Shown here: positions 1 to 7,764 of the stretch, one piece after another | Numbering within the stretch: position 1 is the stretch's first letter | Layout: each line of letters begins with the position of its first letter | NCBI RefSeq assembly: GCF_000455265.1 | Contig: NZ_HG005140.1 | Span: forward strand, 215,139 to 279,138 | Source: Paenibacillus antibioticophila | GTDB taxonomy: Bacteria; Bacillota; Bacilli; Paenibacillales; Paenibacillaceae | DNA: 64,000 bases | Direction of reading: 5' to 3' | Made by a program: the position numbers and the translations under genes | The notes under the pieces: model-generated | Told to the model about the DNA's origin: nothing | Seen by the model: only the letters and a program-made list of their open reading frames with translations | Databases searched by the model: none

Positions 1-1
1 C

Positions 2-1279
2 ATTGCCGAACGGGTCGGCGAGGAGACCACCTTTGCCCGGATGATCCAACTGGTGGAAGAGGCCCAGGAATCGGGATCCCGCACTCAAAAATTCATAGAT
101 CGTTTCGCCGCCATCTACACGCCCGCAACCGTTCTTCTGTCCCTGCTCGTCTATGTGCTGACTGGGAAACTGGAAATGGCCCTTACCTTCCTTGTCATTG
201 CCTGCCCCGGCGCCCTTGTCATCGGAGTTCCTGTTTCCCTGGTGTCCGGCATCGGCAACGGTGCGAAGCACGGGGTGCTTATCAAGGGAGGCGAAGCCAT
301 GGAAGGGCTCTCCCGTATCAATACGGTGGTCTTTGACAAGACGGGCACACTAACCCAAGGAAGACCGGAGGTTAGAGCGATCCGGATATTCGAAGGCGAG
401 GAAAATGACGTGCTCCGACTTGCCGCCGAAGCAGAGACGGCTTCCGAGCACCCTCTTGGATATACGGTCGTGCAGGAGGCCTTACGCAGAGGGATTCAAC
501 TTACCGGACAACCGGAGCAAGTAGAGGTGATAAAAGGCGGCGGAATACGGGCTGTCATCGCTGGGCAGCAGATCGTCATCGGCAGCCGCAAGCTGCTGGA
601 GACGAGCGGGATCGGCATCGGCAAGGGGTCGGATGAAGAGGCAGTGGAGCTTGAAAAGCTCGGTAATACCGTCGTTTTTATAGGCGTGGAAGGACGCCTG
701 ACGGGGATGTTCGCCATCGCCGATCCGATTCGGGAGGAAGCTGACGCTGCCATCCGGCATCTGCGCAGGTCCGGTGTGACACGAATGATCCTCCTCACCG
801 GAGATAACCGCCATACCGCACAGCTTGTCGGCAATCAGCTTGGCTTGGATGAAGTTCATGCCCAGATGCTGCCGGAGCAAAAGGCGGCATTCATCCAGAG
901 CTTAAGAAGCGACGGATTTCGGGTAGCTATGGCAGGCGACGGCATTAATGACGCTCCGGCCCTTGCAACCGCCGATATCGGTCTGGCCATGGGTGAGGGC
1001 GGCACCGACATCGCTATGGAGACCGCCGATATCGTGCTTATGGCCGACCGGCTCGATCAATTCGCGCATGCCCATGGGCTGGCCAAGGCGACTGTCCGCA
1101 ACATGAAGCAGAATCTCACGCTGGCCCTCGGCACCGCCCTGCTCCTTATTTCAGGCGTCCTGTTTGGCCAGGTGCTGCTGGCCGGAGGTATGCTGGTTCA
1201 TGAGCTCAGCGTCCTGGCGGTCATTCTGAATGCTATCCGGTTGAACCGTTTCCGCGGTCGTGCTACTGTTACCACATAA
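2..1279 (+). CDS. Heavy-metal translocating P1B-type ATPase (5' end outside window)
   Basis: The reading frame is open from base 2, so the N-terminus lies upstream of the window. The visible part carries the end of the actuator region, a membrane segment with the metal-site motif Cys-Pro-Gly (CPG, bases 203-211), the phosphorylation motif DKTGTLT (about base 335), the TGDN nucleotide-binding region, the hinge motif [10 protein letters not shown] (about base 940) and two C-terminal membrane helices. This is a metal-exporting ATPase of the inner membrane. Most family members have CPC or SPC where this one has CPG, so the substrate cannot be assigned safely; Zn/Cd/Co or Fe export are candidates. 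It ends 28 bp before a Crp/Fnr-type regulator on the same strand, so the two are probably one operon. Confidence 0.9.
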   Translation: MAERVGEETTFARMIQLVEEAQESGSRTQKFIDRFAAIYTPATVLLSLLVYVLTGKLEMALTFLVIACPGALVIGVPVSLVSGIGNGAKHGVLIKGGEAMEGLSRINTVVFDKTGTLTQGRPEVRAIRIFEGEENDVLRLAAEAETASEHPLGYTVVQEALRRGIQLTGQPEQVEVIKGGGIRAVIAGQQIVIGSRKLLETSGIGIGKGSDEEAVELEKLGNTVVFIGVEGRLTGMFAIADPIREEADAAIRHLRRSGVTRMILLTGDNRHTAQLVGNQLGLDEVHAQMLPEQKAAFIQSLRSDGFRVAMAGDGINDAPALATADIGLAMGEGGTDIAMETADIVLMADRLDQFAHAHGLAKATVRNMKQNLTLALGTALLLISGVLFGQVLLAGGMLVHELSVLAVILNAIRLNRFRGRATVTT

Positions 1280-1307
1280 GAACCTTTTTTGCAGGAGGAA
1301 TACTACT

Positions 1308-2024
1308 ATGCAAGATTCCACAAGCTGCAGCCATGGCTGTCATCATAACTCCGACGCAGAGGAGCGTCAGCAATATTGTATTTCCATTGTGCCTCTGTTC
1401 AATCATCTGGATCTTGATGAATTGAAGGAGATCGTCCAGACGACTCGTTCCCACCAATTCCCCAAGGGCCAGATCGTCTATCATTCCGGCGAGACCTCGG
1501 AGGGCTTGTATATTGTCCATAAAGGCAGTATGAAAATCTACCGCCTCTCCGGCAACGGCAAGGAGCAGCTGATCCGGATTCTCGGCCCCGGAGATTTTAC
1601 CGGAGAATTATCGCTGTTCTCCGCATCCATGCACGAATCCTATGCCGAAGCGCTCGAGCCATTGGAGCTGTGCATCATGAGCCGAGACAGCCTGCAGAGC
1701 TTCCTGCTGAAATACCCGCAGATCGCCCTGAAGATGCTGGGCGAGTTCACCTCCCGTCTGGCGGAGAGCGAGAAGCAGGCCACTCGTATCGCTACCGAAA
1801 CGGTCGAAACCCGTATTGCATTGTACTTGTCCAACCTGTCTGAAATGCAAAAGAACAGCGGCATCACCTTGCCGATGAGCCGGAAGCATCTGGCCTCCTA
1901 TCTTGGAACCACCCCCGAGACGATCAGCCGCAAGCTGGCCGACTTCGAAGCATCAGGCTGGATCTCGCAGCAGGGGCAGCGGCAGATTGACATCCTGGAT
2001 CTGGACGCGTTGCTGCTTGTCTGA
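1308..2024 (+). CDS. Crp/Fnr-family transcriptional regulator with Cys-rich N-terminus
   Basis: The 238-residue protein has an N-terminal cyclic-nucleotide-binding-like beta-barrel (roughly residues 30-140), a dimerisation helix and a C-terminal winged helix whose recognition part reads SRKHLASYLGTTPETISRKL. An upstream in-frame start at 1260 overlaps the ATPase gene. The ATG at 1308 is preferred because it follows GCAGGAGG at 7 bp. The first 24 residues contain Cys7, Cys11 and Cys24 with several His residues, which could bind an Fe-S cluster or metal or form a redox disulfide, as in FNR or FLP proteins. Its position behind a metal ATPase suggests metal- or redox-responsive control of that pump, which is inference. 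Confidence 0.9.
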   Translation: MQDSTSCSHGCHHNSDAEERQQYCISIVPLFNHLDLDELKEIVQTTRSHQFPKGQIVYHSGETSEGLYIVHKGSMKIYRLSGNGKEQLIRILGPGDFTGELSLFSASMHESYAEALEPLELCIMSRDSLQSFLLKYPQIALKMLGEFTSRLAESEKQATRIATETVETRIALYLSNLSEMQKNSGITLPMSRKHLASYLGTTPETISRKLADFEASGWISQQGQRQIDILDLDALLLV

Positions 2025-2075
2025 CGCTGAATGATGCAAGTGCGCAGCAGTGCGAGTACACCAACAGCAAAAAAA

Positions 2076-2295
2076 GCCGACCAATGATTCTGCGTTGCTG
2101 GGGGCAACGTGTGAAGTGTGCTTACGATCGCTGTTGCTCGCGGATTCCTTTGATTGAGTAAAATCTGAAATTGTATGAATCCACTCACAAAGGCGAACAC
2201 TCCGAGCGTATGCTCCCGATGTAGCTTTCTTTCAGAAAGCTTTTACTTCAGCACACTCACCCTTATGCCCTTATTACGCAGGCTCTTAGTTCGGC
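2076..2295 (+). repeat. MITE-like element family A, copy 1
   Basis: The core runs from GGGGCAACGTGTGAAGTGTG (2101) to CACCCTTATGCCC (ending 2270), and these ends are imperfect inverted repeats. Flanking GCCGA and CTGCGT motifs extend the inverted ends to about 2076 and 2295. Inside are a GCGGATT arm with a partly matching GAATCCACTC arm, the CGATCGCTGTTGC motif, and a small hairpin AGCTTTC/GAAAGCT. Related copies lie at 2996, 14979, 30821, 41170 and 42163. Confidence 0.8.
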
Positions 2296-2559
2296 TTTAT
2301 AGGTGCCGGATGCACTGTACCCTCTCTATTACGCAGATGCATTCAAACAGTAAATAGGCAACACCGCATCATCATTGGGGGATACCCCCATTTCAACTAG
2401 CCCGCAGTGCAAGGCAATTCCAGCAGATTCTGCAAAATACCGACCAAGTACGCATGCGCAACATGCGTAAACCTCGCACCGAGCGCGGCTCTCAGGGCGC
2501 GGTGTTTCGCAGCATGACAGTGATCATTCGATGGTATGAAAGTACGATTGTACGCATCC

Positions 2560-2687
2560 AGTGAAAAAAGTTACCTTAAATTCAGTGGAAATGATAGAAA
2601 TGCGGATATAGTGAAATTTTTGTACTTAAAGTTGGCTAAAACGCGGGTTTGGCTAGCTACTGGTGATCTAAGGTAAGTTTTTTCACT
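2560..2687. repeat. 128-bp palindromic core element, copy 1
   Basis: The ends are AGTGAAAAAAGTTACCTTAA and its near-perfect inverse (CTAAGGTAAGTTTTTTCACT on the plus strand). A further forward variant, AGTGAAATTTTTGTACTTAAA, lies inside and a further inverse variant, TTAAGGGAAGTAATTTCACT, lies about 50 bp outside. The copy at 41607-41734 has exactly the same length and differs at only a few positions, which is much closer than the rest of the two islands. Confidence 0.8.
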
Positions 2688-2995
2688 AAATGTGGGTATG
2701 TGCGTCGAATGAAGTTTTTAAGGGAAGTAATTTCACTGGAGCGTAGCCGGATGAGGTGAGCTAAATGAGGTTGGTCAAGAAGGGCGGATGAAGTTCGGAG
2801 AAAATTTTAGTACTGGCTGGACAGGCGAATTACAGTGCAAGGTCGGAGCACCATTAGGTCGGGGCCCAACACTAGCACGAGAGTTACCTAAGTCTCATGA
2901 TGCCGCCGCAGGGTCAAGCTTATCCCATTGCAGTTTAGGGCGCAACGCAGGCAATTCAATTGCATTGCAGTTAAACTGCAAAGGCGAAGTAGTCA

Positions 2996-3159
2996 GGGCA
3001 TAAGTGTGAAGGTAAAAGCTTTCTCCAAGAAAGCTACTTTGGAAGCATAGAGCGTCAGCGTTCGCCTTTGTGAGCGGATTTCTCCCTTGTTAGAACTTAG
3101 TCCAATCATAGAAATCCGCGAACAACAGTGATCGTAAGATCATTTCACACGGCTGCCCC
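2996..3159 (-). repeat. MITE-like element family A, copy 2 (reverse)
   Basis: This is the reverse-oriented copy that closes repeat island 1. It begins with GGGCATAAGTGTGAAG, contains the AAGCTTTC/GAAAGCT hairpin, the GCGGATTTC/AAATCCGCG inner arms and the ATCGTAAG motif, and ends at CACACGGCTGCCCC. It closely matches the copy at 42163-42324. Confidence 0.78.
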
Positions 3160-3253
3160 TCCCTACGTGCTAACGGCGGTGCTGATTGGCGTCAGCCTGT
3201 CAACTGTGCCTGTGCACTACCTGCTATTGCAAACTTTCCCGCCATAACAAACA

Positions 3254-3316
3254 AACCCGGTCCCAAGGATATGTCGTTCACGAACGCACATAATCCCTAG
3301 GGCCGGGTTCTTTTTT
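3254..3316. terminator. Long stem terminator, probably bidirectional
   Basis: AACCCGGTCCCAAGGAT (3254-3270) pairs with ATCCCTAGGGCCGGGTT (3293-3309), and a smaller CGTTCACGAACG hairpin sits in the loop. TTTTTT follows on the plus strand and TTGTTTGTT on the minus strand. It would end the minus-strand ssuE-kinase operon. Confidence 0.75.
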
Positions 3317-3325
3317 AGAAGAGGA

Positions 3326-3916
3326 TTATTCTCCAGCTACGAACCGATACAGCTTCTCAACCTTCTCTTCGGTCAGTTCGCCGCTATTATCAAATACAAG
3401 AACGGATGATTCCGGGATCTCCCATTGAATATCCGGTACGAATTGGACGCGGTGCTTGAAGTCATCCCAATGCTCGAGCTTCCAGGTGTCGCGTTCTGTC
3501 TGGCGGTCAATAATACGCTCCTTCTGCAGGTCCATGTCCTTGAGCGTCACAGCAACCACCTTCACGTCTACTTCAGCATGAGTCTTGCCAGCTGCCGCGA
3601 GCACCTCTTCAATCCATGCCTTGTTTTTCAGCTCGGCCGTGAAAGGAGAAATCATGAAGACATTCTGTCCTGCAGCCAGATTCTCAATACAGATATCCTT
3701 GGTCGTATCATATTCCAGGTCGCGCAGATGCTTCTTGTAAAAGTCGGAATCCCGATCATTCACGTCCAGCCCGTTCATTTCTAGCATCTTCTCCACGAAC
3801 CTGCCGCCTACCGTATCCCGGTCCAGAAACGCCGCCTGAATCCGTTCTGCCAGCTTAAGCGCCACGGTTGTCTTGCCGGTTCCAGCCACTCCTACAAAAA
3901 ACACTAATTTTTGCAT
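3326..3916 (-). CDS. P-loop kinase-like ATPase (AAA/predicted kinase family)
   Basis: The protein is about 196 residues. It starts with a beta strand and a Walker A motif, GVAGTGKTT (residues 9-17), followed by a short acidic strand (LDRD) and an Arg-rich lid-like segment around RQTERDTW. This layout resembles small P-loop kinases of the predicted-kinase or Zeta-like group; the substrate is unknown. A longer frame reaches 3937, but that ATG overlaps the GGGAGGAG ribosome site that serves the ATG at 3916, so 3916 is chosen. The gene lies 25 bp downstream of the FMN reductase gene and before a strong terminator, so the two are likely co-transcribed. Confidence 0.75.
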   Translation of the reverse strand: MQKLVFFVGVAGTGKTTVALKLAERIQAAFLDRDTVGGRFVEKMLEMNGLDVNDRDSDFYKKHLRDLEYDTTKDICIENLAAGQNVFMISPFTAELKNKAWIEEVLAAAGKTHAEVDVKVVAVTLKDMDLQKERIIDRQTERDTWKLEHWDDFKHRVQFVPDIQWEIPESSVLVFDNSGELTEEKVEKLYRFVAGE

Positions 3917-3941
3917 GCGTCTAATGTCTCCTCCCATTCAC

Positions 3942-4493
3942 CTATACATCCGCCGAGGCAATCCGACGCTTTGTCTCCTGTAACAGCTCCTGAATGTTAT
4001 CCTGCAGTCTGGCTTGCAATTCCTCTGCAATATCGAAGCCGCCTTGCTCTGTTCTGGCAACCTGGGAATCCACGGTATAGACTCCGCCCAAAATATGGCG
4101 CGCACCCAGTGCGGACAAGACCGGCTTCAAGGCATAGTCAATGGTCAGCAGATGTGCCAGGCTCCCCCCGATAAATAACGGGAGAATGATTTTCCCGGCC
4201 AATCCCTTTTGCGGAACAAGGTCCAAAAATGTCTTCAATACGCCGGTATAAGAAGCTTTATACACCGGACTGGCTATGATTACGGCATCCGCTTCGGCAA
4301 CGAGCGCATTCGCCTTGACGATGGCCTCGCTCTCGAATTTCGTATGAATCAGATCCTCCGGCGGCAATTCACCCACATTGACATGATTTACTTCAATGCC
4401 TTCCTTTGCGAGCAGTTCTTCCGCCAGCGCGATAATGGCCGTCAACCTGGAGCCGGGTGTAGGTGTTCCATTGATCACTGTTACCTTTGTCAT
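3942..4493 (-). CDS. ssuE: NADPH-dependent FMN reductase, SsuE type
   Basis: The 183-residue flavodoxin-fold protein opens with VTVINGTPTPGSRL, the phosphate-binding loop of the NADPH:FMN reductase family, and contains ASPVYKASYTGVLKTFLD, a hallmark of SsuE/MsuE reductases. Such enzymes supply reduced FMN to two-component monooxygenases that release sulfite from alkanesulfonates. No ssuD monooxygenase or alkanesulfonate transporter is in the window, so the partner must be elsewhere or the substrate may differ. The start follows an AAGGAAGGG ribosome site. It is the first gene of a two-gene minus-strand operon. Confidence 0.85.
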   Translation of the reverse strand: MTKVTVINGTPTPGSRLTAIIALAEELLAKEGIEVNHVNVGELPPEDLIHTKFESEAIVKANALVAEADAVIIASPVYKASYTGVLKTFLDLVPQKGLAGKIILPLFIGGSLAHLLTIDYALKPVLSALGARHILGGVYTVDSQVARTEQGGFDIAEELQARLQDNIQELLQETKRRIASADV

Positions 4494-4677
4494 CAGCGTA
4501 TCCCTTCCTTTATCTGAGGAGCAATTCCGATTATTCTAGTATACTTTGAATTGATGCTATCAATATTTTCAGCAAAAGTCAACGCACACTCCATGCCAGC
4601 ACGCTCTTATGGGCGGATGCATATATATAGCAAGAATGTTATATCGCGTACCCCACTCGAGAGGAGTTCATATCGTT

Positions 4678-5577
4678 ATGATTCCAGTGTATCCCTATTA
4701 CGGCTTTGAGCAAGTGTGCAAGGAGCAGCCGATTGCTTTTCCCCCTCAGCATCAGCCGGTTCAACCAGGCCTGGAGAGCAAAATGCATCCCAGACCTATC
4801 TTTGAAAATCCAGCCTATTGCGGCAGCGGCAAGTTAAAGGGGAAGACGGCCATCATTACCGGCGGAGACAGCGGCATCGGCCGGGCTACAGCCATCGCGT
4901 TCGCCAAGGAAGGAGCCGATCTCGTCATTCCCTATCTCTGGGAAACCTCCGATGCCGAGGAGACCCGCCGGCGCATCGAACAGATCGGCCAGCGATGTCT
5001 CTTGCTGAAGATTGATCTTCGGCACAAAAAGAACTGCGAGCATGTCATCTCCGAGACGGTCCGCTGCTTCGGCAAGCTTGATGTGCTGGTCAATAACCAT
5101 GGCGTTCAATACCCGCAGCAGAGCATTGCCGATATATCTGAAGAGCAGCTGTATCAGACGTTCCAGACAAATATTTTTCCGTTCTTCTTCCTGGTACAGG
5201 CCGCGCTTCCCCACTTGAAGCCGGGCAGCGCCATTATCAATACGGCCTCCATCACGGCCTATGCCGGTCACAAGACGCTCATCGATTATTCAGCGACCAA
5301 GGGAGCGGTTGTCTCCTTCACCCGGTCACTGGCTCTTTCGTTGATAGACTGCGGCATTCGCGTCAATGCGGTCGCTCCGGGGTCCGTCTGGACTCCGCTC
5401 ATTCCGTCCAGCTTCTCCGCAGAGGAGGTTAAAACCTTCGGAACGGATGCCCCGATTAGACGGGCCGGGCAGCCGTTCGAGCTGGCACCGGCCTATGTAT
5501 ATCTCGCCAGCGATGATTCATCGTTTGCAACCGGCGAGGTGCTGCATGTAAATGGCGGTGCGATGGTGACTACTTAG
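4678..5577 (+). CDS. SDR-family oxidoreductase (YhxC/general stress protein 39-like)
   Basis: The 299-residue short-chain dehydrogenase has a proline- and tyrosine-rich N-terminal extension of about 55 residues, then the classical Rossmann motif TGGDSGIGRA, NNHG for the central strand, and the catalytic Ser (NTASITAY), Tyr and Lys (DYSATKGA). It ends with the family signature GEVLHVNGGAMVTT. The extension is typical of the glucose-dehydrogenase-like stress proteins of Bacillales. The frame opens at 4609, but the ATG at 4678 is used because it follows GAGAGGAG at good distance. It appears to be a single-gene unit. Substrate is not known. Confidence 0.88.
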   Translation: MIPVYPYYGFEQVCKEQPIAFPPQHQPVQPGLESKMHPRPIFENPAYCGSGKLKGKTAIITGGDSGIGRATAIAFAKEGADLVIPYLWETSDAEETRRRIEQIGQRCLLLKIDLRHKKNCEHVISETVRCFGKLDVLVNNHGVQYPQQSIADISEEQLYQTFQTNIFPFFFLVQAALPHLKPGSAIINTASITAYAGHKTLIDYSATKGAVVSFTRSLALSLIDCGIRVNAVAPGSVWTPLIPSSFSAEEVKTFGTDAPIRRAGQPFELAPAYVYLASDDSSFATGEVLHVNGGAMVTT

Positions 5578-5665
5578 GCGAGCACAGCAGCCATTGCTGC
5601 ACCTTGCCGTCGCCCTGCGCCCTTTGAGGCGCAGACGTTCTTACTTAACGGCTGTTCAGTAACTA

Positions 5666-6304
5666 TCAGTAACCAACGGTGAAACGCGCTTGATAGAACT
5701 GGGGGTCCTCCACCTCATCCAGCAAAGCCACGGCGAAATCCTCAACAGAGATCCGGCTTTGATCCAGTTCGTCCTTCACCAGCTGCGAGATCCCGATTCG
5801 GAACTGGCCGGTTCGGGATCCCGGCTCGATGACAGCGGCAGGACTGAGTACGGTCCAGGCAGAATCCGAAGCCCGATATACCTGAAGCGCATCCTCATGA
5901 GCTCGGGCCAAGGGCCTTATCTCATCCGGAAACTCAGGCGTGTCCAACAATCGGACTCCGTTCCCGACCTCCAATCCTCCTGCTCCGCCAACAGCAATAA
6001 GGCGGCGCACCCCGCCTTTTTGGACTCCTTCTATAAATGAACGCGTTGCTTCCACCAATTCGCTCTCCGCTCCGAACCTCGGTCCATAGGCGCTGATGGC
6101 GACATCACAGCCTTCCACTGCAGCTGCAATCGAATCCGGCATCAGCATATCCCCGCTCACCTTTATCACGCCTTCATGCCCATCCTTGGACAAAGGCTTT
6201 TCCGGATCCCTCAGCACAGCTACGACCTGATGGTCCCTGCGCAGCGCCTCTTCAAGAATGCCCTTCCCTATTGTCCCTGTTGCTCCAAATAACGCGATTT
6301 TCAT
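5666..6304 (-). CDS. NAD(P)-binding NmrA/YwnB-like protein
   Basis: The 212-residue protein begins with MKIALFGATGTIGKGILEEA, an N-terminal NAD(P)-binding Rossmann loop (GATGTIG), and has the overall pattern of atypical SDR proteins of the NmrA/YwnB group, with ISAYGPR after the fourth strand and VGGAGGLEV later. The classical YxxxK catalytic pair is not evident, so it may be a redox sensor or a reductase. GGGAGGAAG precedes the ATG. It is divergent from the membrane protein at 6468, and the shared 160-bp spacer has repeated operator-like motifs. Confidence 0.8.
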   Translation of the reverse strand: MKIALFGATGTIGKGILEEALRRDHQVVAVLRDPEKPLSKDGHEGVIKVSGDMLMPDSIAAAVEGCDVAISAYGPRFGAESELVEATRSFIEGVQKGGVRRLIAVGGAGGLEVGNGVRLLDTPEFPDEIRPLARAHEDALQVYRASDSAWTVLSPAAVIEPGSRTGQFRIGISQLVKDELDQSRISVEDFAVALLDEVEDPQFYQARFTVGY

Positions 6305-6364
6305 AAATGACTTCCTCCCGAATTCAAGATTCTGTTGCTTGCTATATGGTATTTCCTAATATTA

Positions 6365-6424
6365 GTTAAGCTAATTAAAAGTTGAGCTAATGATTGTACG
6401 CTGGGCTTGATAATTATATTATCA
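6365..6424. promoter_or_regulatory. Operator-like repeats in divergent spacer
   Basis: Two near-identical 13-bp direct repeats, GTTAAGCTAATTA (6365-6377) and GTTGAGCTAATGA (6381-6393), are 16 bp apart. A perfect palindrome, TGATAATTATATTATCA (6408-6424), follows. The palindrome resembles a Fur-family box but has a 3-bp centre instead of 1 bp. Either motif could control the genes at 5666 and 6468. Confidence 0.4.
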
Positions 6425-6467
6425 TTGTGCAATAGTGGAGGAAGGAATATCGAAAGGGTGATACCGT

Positions 6468-7382
6468 TTGTCACTGTCGGAATCGATGGACTCGCTCGTG
6501 TTCTTCGGAATGTCCTGGGTCGGAATCCTTGCAAGCGTCGTAGGACTGCTCATTATTTATGGTGTAACGCTTAAATTCTCAACCGAACGTGAACACCGCC
6601 GGATCGACCGGATTGGAGCAACCCTGAAGCTGTATACATCAGCAGAAAGCGCACTGATCTCCGCGCTTGAACAGAATAACCTAACTCGGGAGGATAGACA
6701 AATCCTGTTTGATCGGATGCTCGCCTGCCGGAGTGCTCCCTATATAACTACTGATTTGCTGATGCAGATATCCGCATGTGCTGAGGAGCCCGATACAGCT
6801 CGCCTGCCCTTATTGCTCAAGACGCTCCAAAGAGAGTGTGAACGCCTATGTATGGAGCGGGATAAGCTGCTTCATCGCTCAGAATCACCTGGATGGGGAT
6901 ATGCCCTATGGAAAACGATCCGTCCTGCTGTTCCATTTGTGTTTGCCATTGTAATATTAGTGTTGCTAAGAAGATTGTTTTTTCTTATCTATGCGCTTAG
7001 CGAGCCCTCATCGACAAGTCTATTAGAGCTTGTGAATCCCTGGAGCGAATTTGGTTCCGCCTTGTTCTCGCTGCTGCTTCTGTATCCTGCAGTGATGGGG
7101 GGGAATCGGCCGAACGTCGGTTCCGTACTGCTGCGTCTTTGGTCTGTTCTTATCGCCGCATTGTATCTCTTGAATCTGCTCGGCGAGTCATTCGCTCCAT
7201 ACATTCTGGTATTGCAGCTGCTATTATTTCTGGCCGGCTTCCGTCTTACCGGCTCAAAGCCGCGCAAATCCCGCCCTTTTGCGGGTCATTACCAGAAGGA
7301 CTCCCAGGAATTGCTCTCACCGGCTATAGCAGAGTCTGATGCCCCGGATACTTCTTACCCGAGCGATTCCAACAGCGACTAG
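6468..7382 (+). CDS. Unknown membrane protein, 304 aa
   Basis: No family is recognised. The start appears to be TTG at 6468, preceded by AAAGGGTG at about 7 bp. An N-terminal hydrophobic helix (about residues 11-32) is followed by a soluble charged segment of some 110 residues, then four more hydrophobic segments (about 150-175, 188-205, 215-232 and 236-255) and a polar tail rich in Ser and Asp. The layout suggests an integral membrane protein with a cytoplasmic helical domain. It is a single-gene unit ended by the hairpin at 7415-7462 that it shares with the convergent yezD gene. Confidence 0.7.
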   Translation: MSLSESMDSLVFFGMSWVGILASVVGLLIIYGVTLKFSTEREHRRIDRIGATLKLYTSAESALISALEQNNLTREDRQILFDRMLACRSAPYITTDLLMQISACAEEPDTARLPLLLKTLQRECERLCMERDKLLHRSESPGWGYALWKTIRPAVPFVFAIVILVLLRRLFFLIYALSEPSSTSLLELVNPWSEFGSALFSLLLLYPAVMGGNRPNVGSVLLRLWSVLIAALYLLNLLGESFAPYILVLQLLLFLAGFRLTGSKPRKSRPFAGHYQKDSQELLSPAIAESDAPDTSYPSDSNSD

Positions 7383-7414
7383 TTCTCTGAAGTTAAGATA
7401 AACTTCATCCCATT

Positions 7415-7462
7415 AAAAATAAGGGACAAAGCAGGTTTTTCCTGCTTTGCCCCTTATTTTGC
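7415..7462. terminator. Bidirectional terminator
   Basis: AATAAGGGACAAAGCAGG pairs with CCTGCTTTGCCCCTTATT around a TTTTT loop. It is preceded by an A-rich stretch and followed by T residues, so it serves both the plus-strand membrane protein gene and the minus-strand sulfate operon. Confidence 0.8.
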
Positions 7463-7499
7463 AGCCGCACAGGCAGTCTAACCTCTGCTTCCGCTGAAC

Positions 7500-7721
7500 T
7501 TAAATCTCCGCCTTGCGCCGAGGCTTCGGGTCCTGACGCGAAGGCCCTCCCTTTCTTCCGCTAGCTGTGCCGTTCAACTCATATCGCTTTCGTTCCGTTC
7601 GTTCTACTTGGACGATTTGTCCTTCATGAACCACGATGTTCAGCGATCCGAACTCCAATTCATCAAGCAGCTCAGCAATCCGGTCCAACCATACCCCATC
7701 CACTTTTAACGGTTTCGCCAC
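7500..7721 (-). CDS. yezD: YezD-family small protein (DUF2292)
   Basis: The 73-residue protein has the YezD core: an N-terminal helix (DRIAELLDELEFGS), then a strand segment NIVVHEGQIVQVERTER, and a basic, proline-rich tail. YezD proteins are linked with sulfur and cysteine metabolism operons in Bacillales, but no biochemical role is established. The start is GTG after GGAGGGGG. It is the last gene of the sulfate transporter operon, 43 bp after cysW, which matches the usual context. Confidence 0.85.
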   Translation of the reverse strand: MAKPLKVDGVWLDRIAELLDELEFGSLNIVVHEGQIVQVERTERKRYELNGTASGRKGGPSRQDPKPRRKAEI

Positions 7722-7764
7722 GTCTGCAGCCCCCTCCCCAAAGGAACCTCAAAAATCTGTGCTG

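Larger units (their letters stand above)
2025..3250. repeat. Gene-free repeat island 1 (inverted ends plus palindromic core)
   Basis: This 1.2-kb stretch has no convincing gene; the short ORFs lack ribosome sites and are not conserved in the related island at 41.2-42.3 kb. It is built from a MITE-like element in forward orientation (2076-2295), a middle that contains a 128-bp palindromic core (2560-2687), and a second copy of the element in reverse orientation (2996-3159). The island near 41 kb has the same order and shares long stretches of sequence with it, including the ATTGCAGTTAAACTGCAAA segment just before the right-hand element. The sequence looks like a decayed or composite non-autonomous mobile element. 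Confidence 0.75.

Noticed and set aside
1898-3003. Small ORFs in repeat island 1 (1898-2200 minus, 2175-2357 plus, 2788-3003 plus)
   Set aside because: They lack ribosome sites and are not kept in the matching island at 41-42 kb.
6408-6424. Fur or PerR box
   Set aside because: The palindrome TGATAATTATATTATCA has a 3-bp centre, whereas Fur-family 7-1-7 boxes need 1 bp; kept only as an unassigned operator.
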